This document shows, in pieces, positions 25,488 to 35,362 of a DNA stretch of 47,506 nucleotides. The translations under genes and the position numbers were made by a program. This DNA comes from Sutcliffiella rhizosphaerae. GTDB taxonomy: Bacteria > Bacillota > Bacilli > Bacillales > Bacillaceae_I. The stretch is taken from NCBI RefSeq assembly GCF_917563925.1, contig NZ_CAKJTJ010000016.1, positions 30,169 to 77,674 of the forward strand, given 5' to 3'. The notes beneath the pieces were generated by a model that did no database searches, was not told the DNA's origin, and was given only the letters and a program-made list of their open reading frames with translations. The stretch's first letter is position 1; every line of letters begins with the position of its first letter.

Positions 25488-27485
25488 TTATTCTTCTTCC
25501 ACTTTAAATCTCTTAATCAATTCACTTAAGTCCTCACTCATTGCAAGCAACTCTTCAGCAGAGTATGCAATGCTGGAGATCGCTTTGACTTGCTCGTCGG
25601 TGGAGGCAGCGATTTCCTCTGTACCTGCTGCAGATTGCTCAGCGATAGCAGAAATGCTTTGGACAGATGCTAGTACTTCTTCCTTTGATTCATTCATGGC
25701 GTTCATGTTATCCATAATGTTTTCAATGAACCCAATGATAGACTTGATATTGGTGGCAATCTCTCCAAATGATTCTCCCGTATTTTTCACTGCCACGCTT
25801 TGTTCCTCTGAGATATCATTCGTACGTTCCATCTCTGAGAGGATGACAGTAGATTCCTCTTGGATGCTGGAGATGACTCCTTTTATATGCTTGGTGGAGT
25901 CTGCTGTTTGCTCGGCAAGCTTTCTCACCTCGGTTGCGACTACGGCAAATCCGCGGCCATGTTCACCGGCACGAGCAGCTTCAATGCTCGCGTTTAAAGC
26001 AAGCAAATTAGTTTGATCCGAGATTTCGTTAATAGAATGTGTAATATCTTCAATGCTTTTTATTTTATCGGTAAATTGCAATAACAGTGCATGCAAGCTT
26101 GTGATGATTTCTCTTGATTCTTGCGTATGTCCTTTTAAGCTTTCTAACTTTTGCAGTCCTGCATCATTTGCACCGATTATTTGGCCAGATAATAATTCCA
26201 GTTCTTCTTGCTTGGAGAGGACGTCCTCAATGTTTTCTGCAAGGTTTTGCGTACGTGTACTGGTTCCCTCCAGATCGGTTGCTTGTTGAGTTGCTCCTTT
26301 GGAAAGCTCTTCAATGGCACGGTTCATTTCATCACCAGTGGCGGAGACTTCTTCGGTGACAGCACTCATTTCCTCGACTGCAGCTTTTACTTTTTGTGAG
26401 GAATTCCCTACTGTACTTATCATTTCACGCATGTTGATAAGCATGGCTTGGAAGGATTGTGCTAACAGCCCCACTTCATCCTTGGTGCGAACATGAATAT
26501 TACCTGTCAAATCACCAGAGGCAACCTTATTTACTTCTTCATTTAGGTAGGAAATCGGTTTCGTAATAAATCTAGCTAAAAGGACTGTGAGCCCACTTGC
26601 TACTACTATTGCGATAAGACCAACGATTATAATGTTTTGCAGCATGCTGTTGGCCAAATGGAGCATGTTTTTCTCTGTAAACACGCCAGCAATTTTCCAG
26701 CCTGTCTCCTCGACTGTGTTATAGGCAAGCACTCTTTTCTCCCCATCGTAGACGTACCTTTCCACACCGTTGAGTTGCTCTTGGTACATGTTCTCTATGA
26801 ATGGGAGATCCATATCTAACAAATTTTCTCCCATTAATGTTGGATGAACAAGTGCCACACCATACTTATCTAATAAAATACTATAGCCTTCATATCCTAA
26901 TGTTGTTTCTGCAACAAGAGTTTCTAAGGATGAAAGATTAATATCTGTCGCAAGGACACCTTTAATAATTCCATTTTCTCGTACAGCTTTAGCGAGTGTG
27001 ACAATAGGCGTGTTTGTATTTGCGTCTGTATACACATCCGTATAGATAACCTCTGACGGATTTTGAATAGCATCTATATACCATACTCTAGTAGTTGGAT
27101 CAAAATCCGCTGCTAGCTTAATATCCGGTACGGAATACATTTTTTTATCCGGAGTGGCGATATAGAAGAACTGCATATCTGGAAAATTCCACATTAATTG
27201 ATTAAATCCGTCTAGCATTCTTTTGCGATTTTCTGGTGTGTCGCTTTTTAAGTAATCAGAAACTAATGGTGTACTACCAAACGCAGAAATTATATTAGCA
27301 TAGTTATTTAAGTAGATGTCTATTGTATTCTCTAATTCTTCCATAGCCGCTTCTGCGCTGGAAATGACATCGTTTTCTATTTCTTTTTTCGTTTGTGCGT
27401 ACGTAATTGTACCGACAATTGCAATAATTAAGACAATTAATACTGAAAATGAAAATACTAGTTTACTTCTTAAAGATTGAAACAT
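25488..27485 (-). CDS. Methyl-accepting chemotaxis protein with dCache sensor
   Basis: 665 residues from the ATG at 27485, which has AAAGGAG at 8 nt; a longer frame starting at a TTG upstream has no site of its own. Membrane helix 1 (about 9-29), extracytoplasmic dCache domain (35-275, with RVWYIDAI and [10 protein letters not shown] as in amino-acid or organic-acid sensors), helix 2 (283-305), HAMP (306-357) and the signalling domain (about 370-665) with the conserved hairpin tip [16 protein letters not shown]. The related Bacillus receptors are McpA/B/C and TlpA. The ligand is not predictable. A SigD promoter upstream agrees with the motility regulon. No other chemotaxis genes are in the window. 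Confidence 0.93.
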   Translation of the reverse strand: MFQSLRSKLVFSFSVLIVLIIAIVGTITYAQTKKEIENDVISSAEAAMEELENTIDIYLNNYANIISAFGSTPLVSDYLKSDTPENRKRMLDGFNQLMWNFPDMQFFYIATPDKKMYSVPDIKLAADFDPTTRVWYIDAIQNPSEVIYTDVYTDANTNTPIVTLAKAVRENGIIKGVLATDINLSSLETLVAETTLGYEGYSILLDKYGVALVHPTLMGENLLDMDLPFIENMYQEQLNGVERYVYDGEKRVLAYNTVEETGWKIAGVFTEKNMLHLANSMLQNIIIVGLIAIVVASGLTVLLARFITKPISYLNEEVNKVASGDLTGNIHVRTKDEVGLLAQSFQAMLINMREMISTVGNSSQKVKAAVEEMSAVTEEVSATGDEMNRAIEELSKGATQQATDLEGTSTRTQNLAENIEDVLSKQEELELLSGQIIGANDAGLQKLESLKGHTQESREIITSLHALLLQFTDKIKSIEDITHSINEISDQTNLLALNASIEAARAGEHGRGFAVVATEVRKLAEQTADSTKHIKGVISSIQEESTVILSEMERTNDISEEQSVAVKNTGESFGEIATNIKSIIGFIENIMDNMNAMNESKEEVLASVQSISAIAEQSAAGTEEIAASTDEQVKAISSIAYSAEELLAMSEDLSELIKRFKVEEE

Positions 27486-27521
27486 AACGTTAACTCCTTT
27501 ATCTTTTAACAACTAAATATT

Positions 27522-27548
27522 ATATCGACAAAGGAGTGAAATTATTTA
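27522..27548 (-). promoter_or_regulatory. SigD promoter of the chemoreceptor gene
   Basis: On the minus strand TAAA (27545-27548), 15 nt, GTCGATAT (27522-27529). The SigD consensus is TAAA-N15-GCCGATAT, so spacing is exact and 11 of 12 bases agree. It lies 37 nt upstream of the ATG at 27485. Confidence 0.85.
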
Positions 27549-27565
27549 TACAAAACATTTATTCT

Positions 27566-28669
27566 TTAAATACTCGCTTTCCTCTCCATAAAATTGAGTC
27601 CAATACCCATGAAAAGGACACCCATACAGAACAATATCGATGCTGGAAGGAAAAACTGGGATAACGACCAATCCAGAATAGTGGCACCCTTTAACATTTC
27701 CATTCCATATGTTATAGGAACCAGTTTAGAGAGGAATAGAAGTGCTTTGGTTTGGACAATTTCCAGTGGCCAATAGGCTCCACCAATCATTGCCATGCTG
27801 ACAGAAATTAGAGGAACGATAGCATCCAATTGTCTTGGGTTCGTCACTAGGGAGCTAATGAGCACACCTAGAGAAACTAGCGCAAACAGGTACGGAATGA
27901 CGACAACAAGAATAAGTGGGAAGCCTCCATAGAGCTCTACCCCAATAATAAAGTGGAAGAAAAGGTAAACTACCGTTAGTTGTAAATATCCAATGAGAAA
28001 GCTATAACTTATATGCCCAAAATACATTTGTGTTTTGGTTAACGGAGACAGCACCATTCTGTTCCATATTCCATTTCTTTTTTGATCAAGGAGGGTACTT
28101 ACTGTAAAACTAACCGTAAACATGACAAAGAATAATGAAAATCCAAATAATGCTTGCAGCGAGTTATCATAAATGAAATCTCGTTCATTAAAGGACTTCT
28201 TCGTAAAGGAAAATAACTCATTCTCATTTTCCACTTTATCCTGTAGGTTTTCTGTCGTGGTGTTTAATTGATCTGCGGCAAAAGATAAGAGTTGGTTAGT
28301 TTGCAGTACTGTTCCGATATGGGATTCTATAAAAGAATTTTGCGGATCATCAATCGTCATATAAAGCTTATAAGAATCTCTCTCTATTTGGATTCCTAGA
28401 TCTATTATTCCATTCTCCAGCTTATCCATCACTACTGACCCCTCTTCCGCGACAAAGGACGTTTGTTCCGTTCCTTCATTAAGTGCTTTCAAAAGGGAAG
28501 CTTGCTCACTTTCACTAAGTTCATTTGAAAAAACAGGTATCTCTGATTGGCTTGGCTTATTTACCATCCCTACTGCCATGGCGAACACAACGGTGAGTAC
28601 TAGCATTGCAATGAAGGCAAAAGGTTGCCTTCTTAATTGCTGCAAATGATTAAGTAGAATTGCCTTCAT
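27566..28669 (-). CDS. ABC-2 type transporter permease
   Basis: 367 residues. One membrane helix (about 17-36), an extracytoplasmic region (about 40-170), then five helices between about 172 and 360, the standard ABC-2 exporter layout. The start codon follows the stop of the preceding permease directly (TAGATG), with AGGAGG inside that gene. It is the third gene of an ATPase-permease-permease operon. It probably pairs with the 420-residue permease as a heterodimer in the membrane. Export of a drug, peptide or lipid is likely; the substrate is unknown. Confidence 0.88.
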   Translation of the reverse strand: MKAILLNHLQQLRRQPFAFIAMLVLTVVFAMAVGMVNKPSQSEIPVFSNELSESEQASLLKALNEGTEQTSFVAEEGSVVMDKLENGIIDLGIQIERDSYKLYMTIDDPQNSFIESHIGTVLQTNQLLSFAADQLNTTTENLQDKVENENELFSFTKKSFNERDFIYDNSLQALFGFSLFFVMFTVSFTVSTLLDQKRNGIWNRMVLSPLTKTQMYFGHISYSFLIGYLQLTVVYLFFHFIIGVELYGGFPLILVVVIPYLFALVSLGVLISSLVTNPRQLDAIVPLISVSMAMIGGAYWPLEIVQTKALLFLSKLVPITYGMEMLKGATILDWSLSQFFLPASILFCMGVLFMGIGLNFMERKASI

Positions 28670-29932
28670 CTAATTCGACCTCCTTCTTGGATAGCATGGG
28701 ATAGCAATGACTAGCATAAGAACACTTAATACAGTGAGACTCCATAAATTTGGCGTAATATCACTTAAGCCTCCTCCACTAAGAATCTTGACATAGCCTT
28801 GCAACGCTGCACCGTTTGGGGTAAATGAGCCCATTTGATACATCGTATCTGAAAATTCCCTCCATGAAGCAAAGCTGCCTCCTATAAATGCAAAAACACT
28901 AACAAGAAATGCAGAAAAAATGGAGGATATTTGATTGGTGTTATAACGATAGCTTAGTGCGGTAATCAGCACCGTCATTGACCCTATTACTAAACTAAAG
29001 AAGAAAGTTAGTATGAAAAAGGCAAGGAGATCAGACCAATAAACTTTATAAACTAAAGCAGCTAATCCATATAGGATACATAGCTGTAAATACGAAATGA
29101 ACACTGCTGAAATCCATTTACTTGTTGCATAAATGAATGGAGAAGTATTGGATAGTAGTATCCTGTCATAAACAAATGTTGTTTTTTCATAATAGGCATA
29201 TCCCGCAACAAAAGAAATGACATAAAGAGCGAACATTGTGCTCATACCTACTGCAAAATACTCAAAGGAATTTACTGGTTTCTTTCCATCCAAAGCAACT
29301 TTCTCCCCGTCTATTTCTAACAAGGATGGTAAGTCTAAGGATAACTGATTATTTGCATGTGCCTCCTTGGTCAAAACCGTCTGAAGCCTTAATTGCTCTG
29401 TAACTTTTTCTACTATGTCTGAAACAACACTCGCTTCTAATCCTTTATCCCTATTGAGAAGCAATTCTAGCTGAAGATTTGTAGGTTCATCAAAAAACTG
29501 AGATTTCCATGTTTCCAGCCGGTATTCCGCTGAAATTTTTATTACTCCAGCATATTTTGTTGACTCCACTGCTGCATTTGTATCTGACACTTCATCAATT
29601 GTCACGAGATCTGTCAGATTCTTTTTCATAACATTGTTAATAAGTACTTCAGGCAGCGATGTTTCTCTAGCAGTCATTAGGATTGGTTGCTGCGCTGACT
29701 CAGGAATTCCTTGTGAGCCCATCCATTCTTGCAATTGTTCTAGTCCCTCTTCTAAGCTTCCTTCATCTACCACTGCGACATGGGTATGCAGGCTGAGGCC
29801 ATTATTTCCACTTCCACCAAAAGCAAAGCCAAGAATACTAATTAGAATAAAGGGCATCGCCAAGAGCATAAGCACTTCTTTTTTATCACGTAACAAATGA
29901 AGGAAATCCTTATATATAAAGGCTTTCAACAT
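28670..29932 (-). CDS. ABC-2 type transporter permease
   Basis: 420 residues. A first helix (about 22-41), a long extracytoplasmic domain (about 45-225), then helices between about 225 and 413. It is similar in plan to the next permease but longer. TTAGGAGG precedes the ATG, 12 nt after the ATPase stop. Part of the same export system. Paired ABC-2 permeases beside a NarL-type two-component system resemble the yvfRS-yvfTU arrangement of B. subtilis, although that system has a single permease. Confidence 0.88.
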   Translation of the reverse strand: MLKAFIYKDFLHLLRDKKEVLMLLAMPFILISILGFAFGGSGNNGLSLHTHVAVVDEGSLEEGLEQLQEWMGSQGIPESAQQPILMTARETSLPEVLINNVMKKNLTDLVTIDEVSDTNAAVESTKYAGVIKISAEYRLETWKSQFFDEPTNLQLELLLNRDKGLEASVVSDIVEKVTEQLRLQTVLTKEAHANNQLSLDLPSLLEIDGEKVALDGKKPVNSFEYFAVGMSTMFALYVISFVAGYAYYEKTTFVYDRILLSNTSPFIYATSKWISAVFISYLQLCILYGLAALVYKVYWSDLLAFFILTFFFSLVIGSMTVLITALSYRYNTNQISSIFSAFLVSVFAFIGGSFASWREFSDTMYQMGSFTPNGAALQGYVKILSGGGLSDITPNLWSLTVLSVLMLVIAIPCYPRRRSN

Positions 29933-29944
29933 GCTCTATTCCTC

Positions 29945-30877
29945 CTAATCTCTTAACGTACGACCTGTCAGATGCAAGAAAACATCCTCAAGCGTTGGCG
30001 CCTTTATTTGGATTCCTTTTAGAGTACAAGCAGTTTCTTTAGCTGCAGAGAAAACATCTTCTAATAGATTAATATTTTTCGGAGCAAGTAAAACAATTTT
30101 CTCCTCAGTAGTAGTTACAGACGAAATAGCAGGAATTGCATCTAGCTTTGCCATAAAATCTGGCATTATTTTTTCTACCTCTACCTCAATCGTGTGTTCG
30201 GAAGAAAGAATGTTTTTCACTTCATCTTTTGTACCAGAAGCAATTACCTCTCCACGATCCATGATATAAATCCGTTTACACAAAAACTCAACCTCTTCCA
30301 TGTAATGACTCGTATATAGAACCGTCATACCCTTTTCTTCATTTAATTTTTTTACAGTTTCCAAAATATAATTTCTTGATTGTGGATCAATACCGACTGT
30401 GGGTTCATCCATAATTAAAATTTGAGGAGTATGGAGAAGAGCAACTGCAATATTTAGACGGCGTTTCATCCCACCAGAAAAGGTTTTCACTATTTCTTTC
30501 TGACGTTTTTCAAGCCCAACTAATGTGAGCATTTCTTCAATACGCTGCTTTAGCCCTTGCTTTGGGAGTTTATAAATTTGACCGAAAAAACTCATGTTTT
30601 CTAAAGCGGTTAAATCCGGGAAAACCGCAATCTCTTGTGGCACTACTCCTAAAATTTCTCGAAGGTGCTTTGGTTGATTTTTGACACTTTCCCCTTTTAA
30701 GAGCACATCACCACTTGTAGGATGAACGAGCGAGGAAAGCATAGAAATAGTAGTAGATTTACCTGCTCCATTTGGTCCAAGTAATCCAACTGTTTCTCCT
30801 TTTTCTAGATATAAATTTACCCCTTTTACAGCTTGGGTGTTTTTAAATGTTTTCGTTAATTGAATAGCTTCAAGCAT
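29945..30877 (-). CDS. ABC-2 transporter ATPase (DrrA-like)
   Basis: 310 residues. Walker A GPNGAGKST (34-42), Q-loop Q81, signature FSGGMKRR (133-140), Walker B LIMDE (154-158) and H-loop His191. The C-terminal extension (about 215-305) ends in the APTLEDVFLHLTGR motif typical of the DrrA/NodI drug or polysaccharide export ATPases. AAAGGAGG precedes the ATG. First gene of the three-gene export operon. The operon starts about 125 nt after the end of the two-component/DUF58 unit, from which it is separated by a terminator-like hairpin. Confidence 0.92.
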   Translation of the reverse strand: MLEAIQLTKTFKNTQAVKGVNLYLEKGETVGLLGPNGAGKSTTISMLSSLVHPTSGDVLLKGESVKNQPKHLREILGVVPQEIAVFPDLTALENMSFFGQIYKLPKQGLKQRIEEMLTLVGLEKRQKEIVKTFSGGMKRRLNIAVALLHTPQILIMDEPTVGIDPQSRNYILETVKKLNEEKGMTVLYTSHYMEEVEFLCKRIYIMDRGEVIASGTKDEVKNILSSEHTIEVEVEKIMPDFMAKLDAIPAISSVTTTEEKIVLLAPKNINLLEDVFSAAKETACTLKGIQIKAPTLEDVFLHLTGRTLRD

Positions 30878-31000
30878 GAGAAAAACCTCCTTTATAGTTT
30901 TACTATACGGTTTTTGAAGAAGAACTTAACCTGCATAAGGTCATTAAATATGTTTAGAAGAAGTGACTTTAGTCATTTTTTTCATTTGGGTTTCATCTCT

Positions 31001-32239
31001 TTAAAAAATAAAGAGTGGGTACCTTATAGGTACCTCACCCTCATACTTTTTCTTTGTTTTCTTTGGTATATCTTTAAGTTTACCCATCCTACTAACAAAC
31101 TCGATTAAATATGCATCAATCTGGAGTTCCCATTTCTCATACACTCGCTGCTCTGCACAAATGAATGCATATGCAAAGGAAGGTGCATGTTGATGCACTA
31201 TTTTTGTAAACATGGAAGGTGGAATGATGACATTTTCCACCTTTATACGTGCCAGAAGTAATAATGCCGCTTGGAACTGTTGTTTTCCACCCCCGATGTT
31301 CAACTCTATGTAGGACGGCTTCCCGAATTTTTTGATATTAACGAGTATAGAGTATGAGATACTTTGCTTTGTAGCATATCGTAATAGGTATGCCACGCCA
31401 CGTAATTTTTCTTCCAGATCAACTGTATGTATATCAATAATAAACAACCACGTTAGTTGAGATGTTCGTTCATATACCTTTGACTGCAAATGATTCGTTC
31501 GAGCTGTAGCTTTCCAATGAATTTGTCCAAAGGAATCGCCATTCTGGTAATCTCTCGTGCCAATTACCATACTTTTTTCTTCAATTAATGAATTGCTAGT
31601 TGGGTGCTTTCCTTGTTTTTTCGCTTAAATCGTTTCAATTTCATGCACAGCCGCACTATTTGGATAAACAATCACTTCAAAATTCACTCTATTCCTCATT
31701 TGTTGGAAAACTTTCCCCCACCCGAAAAACGATTCTATTTCAAGGTAAACAACTGCAGCAGCCACTCCCCTTTTCACAGCAGTAAATGGTAGCTCCACTT
31801 CCCATACGCTCCTACCCACTTGTTGAAAAGAGACATCTACCTGATTCTGATGAATTAACTCTTCTCCTCCCTGGAGGCGAATGTTTTTATCTGTACCCAC
31901 TCGAAATTTCCCAAAAAAGATTGGTAGATAGCCGTGGTGGCTAATACGTAGCCTTAACCTCCCCTGTTCTTCATTAAAAAGCTTTATTTTCGATTCGACT
32001 ATACTAATCTCCAACTTTTTCCCAACAAAGAGCAAATAAAGATAATTAGCCCACAAACATGCAAAAATAGTAAGAAAGAAAAATGATAGAATGGTAGAAT
32101 CAGCATAAAATGTAACAGCTAATAATATAAACAAGAATCCTGATATCAAATGGTGTTGCCTTGCTAAGTTAACCTTTTGATACCAGCCCATCCATGCGCC
32201 ATTTTCAACTTTTCGTAACCCTTGTTGATTAGGTTCCAT
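31001..32239 (-). pseudogene. DUF58 family protein gene interrupted by one in-frame stop
   Basis: The frame from the ATG at 32239 runs 204 codons to a TAA at 31625-31627. The same frame continues open for another 208 codons to 31001 with no shift. The N-terminal part has two membrane helices (about 31-66) and a beta-rich domain. The part after the stop has the DUF58 hallmark RDYQNGDSFGQIHWKATAR. Together they give about 411 residues, the normal length of a DUF58 (YeaD-like) membrane protein. The TAA falls shortly before the hallmark domain, so the product is truncated unless the stop is suppressed. A single substitution from CAA, GAA or AAA would explain it. It lies 24 nt after the response regulator gene, so it was probably its operon partner. 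A sequencing error is possible. Confidence 0.85.
31003..31043 (-). terminator. Terminator overlapping the 3' end of the DUF58 gene
   Basis: GGTACC copies at 31019-31024 and 31029-31034 with the adjoining GGGTG/CACTC segments form a stem. The minus-strand tail is TTTATTTTTT. The stem and tail lie within the last codons of the DUF58 frame. Confidence 0.65.
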
Positions 32240-32263
32240 CTATTCACCCTCTCTCCAATCTTT

Positions 32264-32899
32264 TTAAGCCAATCCATTTCTTATCGCAAAAATTGCCATT
32301 TGCGTACGATCTCTTAGACCAAGCTTTTGCAGAATGACGGTTACGTGATTTTTTACTGTACCAATTGACAAATGCAGCGTTTCGGCAATTTCTTGATTGT
32401 TCTTTCCTTCTCCAATTAGTTGTAAAATAGATCGTTCCCTACTTGTCAGCGCTACCGCTTCCATGCTAGTTGACTCTTGTTTGCTGATGAGCTTCGGGAC
32501 TACTTTTCCTGCAACAGAAGCATCAATAGAAATTCCCCCGTTTAAACAGCTTTCAATGGAGGATAACAGATTGGCTGCATCGGCGTCTTTTAACAGATAT
32601 CCTAAAGCTCCCATTCTCAAGGCTTCCATCGCATATTCATCATCTGCAAAGGTAGTAAGGATAAGCACTTTCGCATTGGGATCGCGATGTCTGATTAGTT
32701 TAGTTGCTTCAAGTCCTGTCATCACCGGCATTCTAACATCCATTAACACTAGATCCACTAAATGCTTTTCATAGGCTTCCACTGCTTCTTTCCCATTTGC
32801 TACTTCCGCAATTACGCGATACTCAGGATGTTGTTCTATCATCATTTTAATGCCTTGTCTCACTAGTCCTTGGTCCTCAGCTAATAATATATTTATCAT
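32264..32899 (-). CDS. NarL/LuxR-family response regulator
   Basis: 211 residues. Receiver domain with acidic residues E8-D9, phospho-acceptor D54 and the K in LLKDAD (about 104). The LuxR-type helix-turn-helix lies at about 145-208 (LTSRERSILQLIGEGKNNQEIAETL, then GTVKNHV). It starts 3 nt after the kinase stop. Such pairs usually activate an adjacent ABC exporter, here most likely the ABC-2 operon at 27566-30877. The closest B. subtilis analogues are YvfU, LiaR and DesR. Confidence 0.93.
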   Translation of the reverse strand: MINILLAEDQGLVRQGIKMMIEQHPEYRVIAEVANGKEAVEAYEKHLVDLVLMDVRMPVMTGLEATKLIRHRDPNAKVLILTTFADDEYAMEALRMGALGYLLKDADAANLLSSIESCLNGGISIDASVAGKVVPKLISKQESTSMEAVALTSRERSILQLIGEGKNNQEIAETLHLSIGTVKNHVTVILQKLGLRDRTQMAIFAIRNGLA

Positions 32900-32902
32900 G
32901 GT

Positions 32903-34027
32903 TTACGTTTCTCCCTTCAAAGGAAAAACCCCTTTTACGATGAAGTGGTTGTCAGCAATCTCTTTCTCCATCCTGCCCCTAAGGTCTTCCATTCGCTTTC
33001 TCATGTTTTGCATCCCAAAGCCCTCTTGGATACTTTTGGCACTTACTAATTTATTTCGTATGGTTGCCCGAAAGCTATGCCCACCAAGAATTTCAAAGGT
33101 GACGGTAATTTCTCGGGAATCTCCATGGCGCATTGCATTTGTTAGAGCCTCTTGTACAAATCGATAAACAGAGCTATTTTGGTCATTAGTGAAGGTATGG
33201 GAAAGCACTCCAGTTTTTGTTGTTAATTGAATTCTCATCTGACTTTCCGCCTCAAGTTTACGGATAAGATGAATGACGGATGCAATTCCTTTATCCTCTT
33301 CTCCCTGCAGTGCTTTTACAGCTTTTCTCATGCCATCCAAGCTATCCCGAGCAAGCTGTTTTGTCTGAGAAATAATACTCTTCACTTTTTGATTTTCTAA
33401 GGATTGTTCTGCCACCGCTAGCTGCATCATTAACGCGGTAAGCTGATGGCCAACTGAATCATGGATATCCCTTGCAATCCGATTTCGCTCTTCTATTCTT
33501 GCAACCTCTTCATTTTTTAGTAACTGTCTCTTTAAATCTCGATACTCTACTAACAAGCTTTTCCAGTCCTTATCTAGCCTTTCACTCTCCACCACATATT
33601 TATTTGTTATCGCTCCAATTCCAATTAAAAAGATAATTAATAGAATTTGATAGAAAAAGGAGGACGTGAACGCTAACGAACTTATGGAGAATACGATAGG
33701 AAGCACGGTAGCTATTCGAATTGAAACCATATGATCTTTTTGACGATGTAACATACCATCCAAAAGGAGAAAATAAATCAGCAGCCACGGAAGCAAATCG
33801 GCAGGCCTGACAATGAATTGTTGCATGACTACTACCACAGAGGCCGAAAAAAAATAGACTGGCCATTTTATTCTCCACATCGGCAGTGAAAAATAGAGTC
33901 CTAGAAATGCTCCACCAACCAGTAAGTACGCAGCCAATATGGTTCCAGTAAATGTATAAAAGAATGGGATACTTAACAAAACGATTAAAATATAGCTCAG
34001 CTTTCCCCAGAAAAGGGCTGTTTGCAT
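32903..34027 (-). CDS. Sensor histidine kinase, HisKA_3 type
   Basis: 374 residues from the ATG at 34027, which has GAAGGAAA upstream; a longer TTG start has none. The N-terminal half has five to six short-looped membrane helices (about 8-142) and almost no extracytoplasmic domain, so it belongs to the intramembrane-sensing kinases. Phospho-acceptor His189 is in ERNRIARDIHDSVGHQ. The ATPase domain has the N-box in FVQEALTNAMRHG and GFGMQNMRKRM. It forms an operon with its regulator. Kinases of this form often sense cell-envelope stress or their own ABC transporter. Confidence 0.92.
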   Translation of the reverse strand: MQTALFWGKLSYILIVLLSIPFFYTFTGTILAAYLLVGGAFLGLYFSLPMWRIKWPVYFFSASVVVVMQQFIVRPADLLPWLLIYFLLLDGMLHRQKDHMVSIRIATVLPIVFSISSLAFTSSFFYQILLIIFLIGIGAITNKYVVESERLDKDWKSLLVEYRDLKRQLLKNEEVARIEERNRIARDIHDSVGHQLTALMMQLAVAEQSLENQKVKSIISQTKQLARDSLDGMRKAVKALQGEEDKGIASVIHLIRKLEAESQMRIQLTTKTGVLSHTFTNDQNSSVYRFVQEALTNAMRHGDSREITVTFEILGGHSFRATIRNKLVSAKSIQEGFGMQNMRKRMEDLRGRMEKEIADNHFIVKGVFPLKGET

Positions 34028-34101
34028 CTTATTTTCCTTCTTTCTGTTTTGCAAGCTGTCAAAGAATTTATTTTATAAGGTCGAAAACCACGTGTTCCTT
34101 T

Positions 34102-34782
34102 TTATATCACTTTCTTAATCTTTTTCATCGTTTGATCAGTCGTATATACGGAAAGATGGGATAAAAGTTTCTCCCTTGCCTCTTCTCTTGTAAGACGAAT
34201 TTTCGGAATAGCATTCTTTTCACACCAATGCTTCATCGTTTCGTAGGAGGTACTGCTCCAACCATTCTTCTCTCCATTATCATCCTGTTTCTCTTTTGTC
34301 CCAGAAACAACAATATTTAAATTCCCCTGTAGCTCCAGTAATGCCTGATCAAATGGTTTCTTCTTCTCTTTTTCTTTCATTCCTGCTTCGACTCTTAATA
34401 GTCTTGTATCAATTCCTTCTTGTTGTTCAATGATGGAATATAGGGTTAATGCCTCTCTTGACACTTCTCCCTTTTTGTAACGTTCTTGAACAGATTCATG
34501 TGAAAAGGATTTTGCTGCGAGCATAAGAGGAAGCATATCTTTTGAAATAAACACTGCTTTTTTCTTTAAGAATTTCCCATAAGCTGCATGCCCTTCCGCA
34601 GCAAACTTAGTCCGCCACTTCCACGGGTCCTCTTCGGTATCAGAATGCCATGCCTCTTTTTTCGTCAGACCTCCGAGTGATGGGAAGTCATCAAATAACG
34701 GTGCTAATGGAAGAATTCCTACCTTGTTAATTATCTCTACAGCTTCTGTATATGTATGAATGGTTTGTGTTTTCAATGTCAT
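34102..34782 (-). CDS. AlkZ-related protein
   Basis: 226 residues, soluble. The WKWRTKFAAEGHAAYGKFLKKKAVFIS block and the following helical region look like the compact AlkZ-related proteins of Firmicutes, which share winged-helix parts with the AlkZ/YcaQ DNA glycosylases. The catalytic QxQ motif of AlkZ is not visible to me, so glycosylase activity should not be assumed. GAGGAGG precedes the ATG. The gene is monocistronic or transcribed toward the kinase gene, which follows after about 75 nt on the same strand. The family call is from memory of its general pattern and is moderate. Confidence 0.55.
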   Translation of the reverse strand: MTLKTQTIHTYTEAVEIINKVGILPLAPLFDDFPSLGGLTKKEAWHSDTEEDPWKWRTKFAAEGHAAYGKFLKKKAVFISKDMLPLMLAAKSFSHESVQERYKKGEVSREALTLYSIIEQQEGIDTRLLRVEAGMKEKEKKKPFDQALLELQGNLNIVVSGTKEKQDDNGEKNGWSSTSYETMKHWCEKNAIPKIRLTREEAREKLLSHLSVYTTDQTMKKIKKVI

Positions 34783-34879
34783 CCAGTTTTCCTCCTCTAT
34801 CTTCCTATTTTTAATGGATTCTACATTTGAAAGGATTGTCCTTTATTTATTTGGGAAGATCGTTAAGGGGATTTTGATA

Positions 34880-34914
34880 TAAAAGAAGAGAGTTGCAGCA
34901 TATTGCAGCTCCCT
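34880..34914 (-). terminator. Weak terminator after the SRPBCC gene
   Basis: On the minus strand GAGCTGCA and TGCAACTC form an imperfect stem, followed by TCTTCTTTT. The stem contains one mismatch. Confidence 0.45.
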
Positions 34915-35362
34915 ATTTTAATGCCTCTGCTTCCACTCGATCCAAATACTCCTGGACCACTTTATGGTTACTTTTTTCACTACCAAGCTTCAACATCGCA
35001 CGTCCAACAAAATTAACCCCTTCATTTTTCCCTTCATAAATAAATTTAGTATGCTGCACGTCCACCCTTTGCAAAGTAAAACCTAATGTTATTTCGAATG
35101 CCTTTCCTAACACAAAGGTAATTTTCTTGTGCTTTTTTTGAGGGGTATTTTCATAGGCTAGTGTTTCTACGATAAAAGTTTCTACCCGTTTTCCTTCCCT
35201 GTATGTTTGCTGGTGCTTTGCACCGACCTCTGTTTCTGATTTTTCTATTAGAATGTGTTCCTCCACTTTCGTCATCGTTTTTTTAATATTTTTATCCAGA
35301 AACAGTTCCCAAACTTTTTCGATGTTAGCTTGGATGATGCGTTCTTCCTTCCATTGGATCAT
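34913..35362 (-). CDS. SRPBCC (START/Bet v 1-fold) family protein
   Basis: 149 residues. The start IQWKEERIIQANIEKVWELFLDKNIKK and the beta-rich middle with a long C-terminal helix fit the polyketide-cyclase/SRPBCC fold, which binds hydrophobic ligands. No catalytic residues can be assigned. The ATG overlaps the MerR stop as ATGA, so the two proteins are co-translated. The MerR partner may sense the same ligand or induce the operon in response to it. Confidence 0.75.
   Translation of the reverse strand: MIQWKEERIIQANIEKVWELFLDKNIKKTMTKVEEHILIEKSETEVGAKHQQTYREGKRVETFIVETLAYENTPQKKHKKITFVLGKAFEITLGFTLQRVDVQHTKFIYEGKNEGVNFVGRAMLKLGSEKSNHKVVQEYLDRVEAEALK

Noticed and set aside
27513-27548. Member of the ATATCGAC array at 25.3 kb (TATATCGACAAAGG at 27521)
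   Set aside because: Single occurrence without periodicity; it is explained by the SigD -10 element.
31571-31627. Frameshift in the DUF58 gene
   Set aside because: The downstream part is in the same frame (18 codons between the stop and the next ATG), so a nonsense codon, not an indel, separates the parts.
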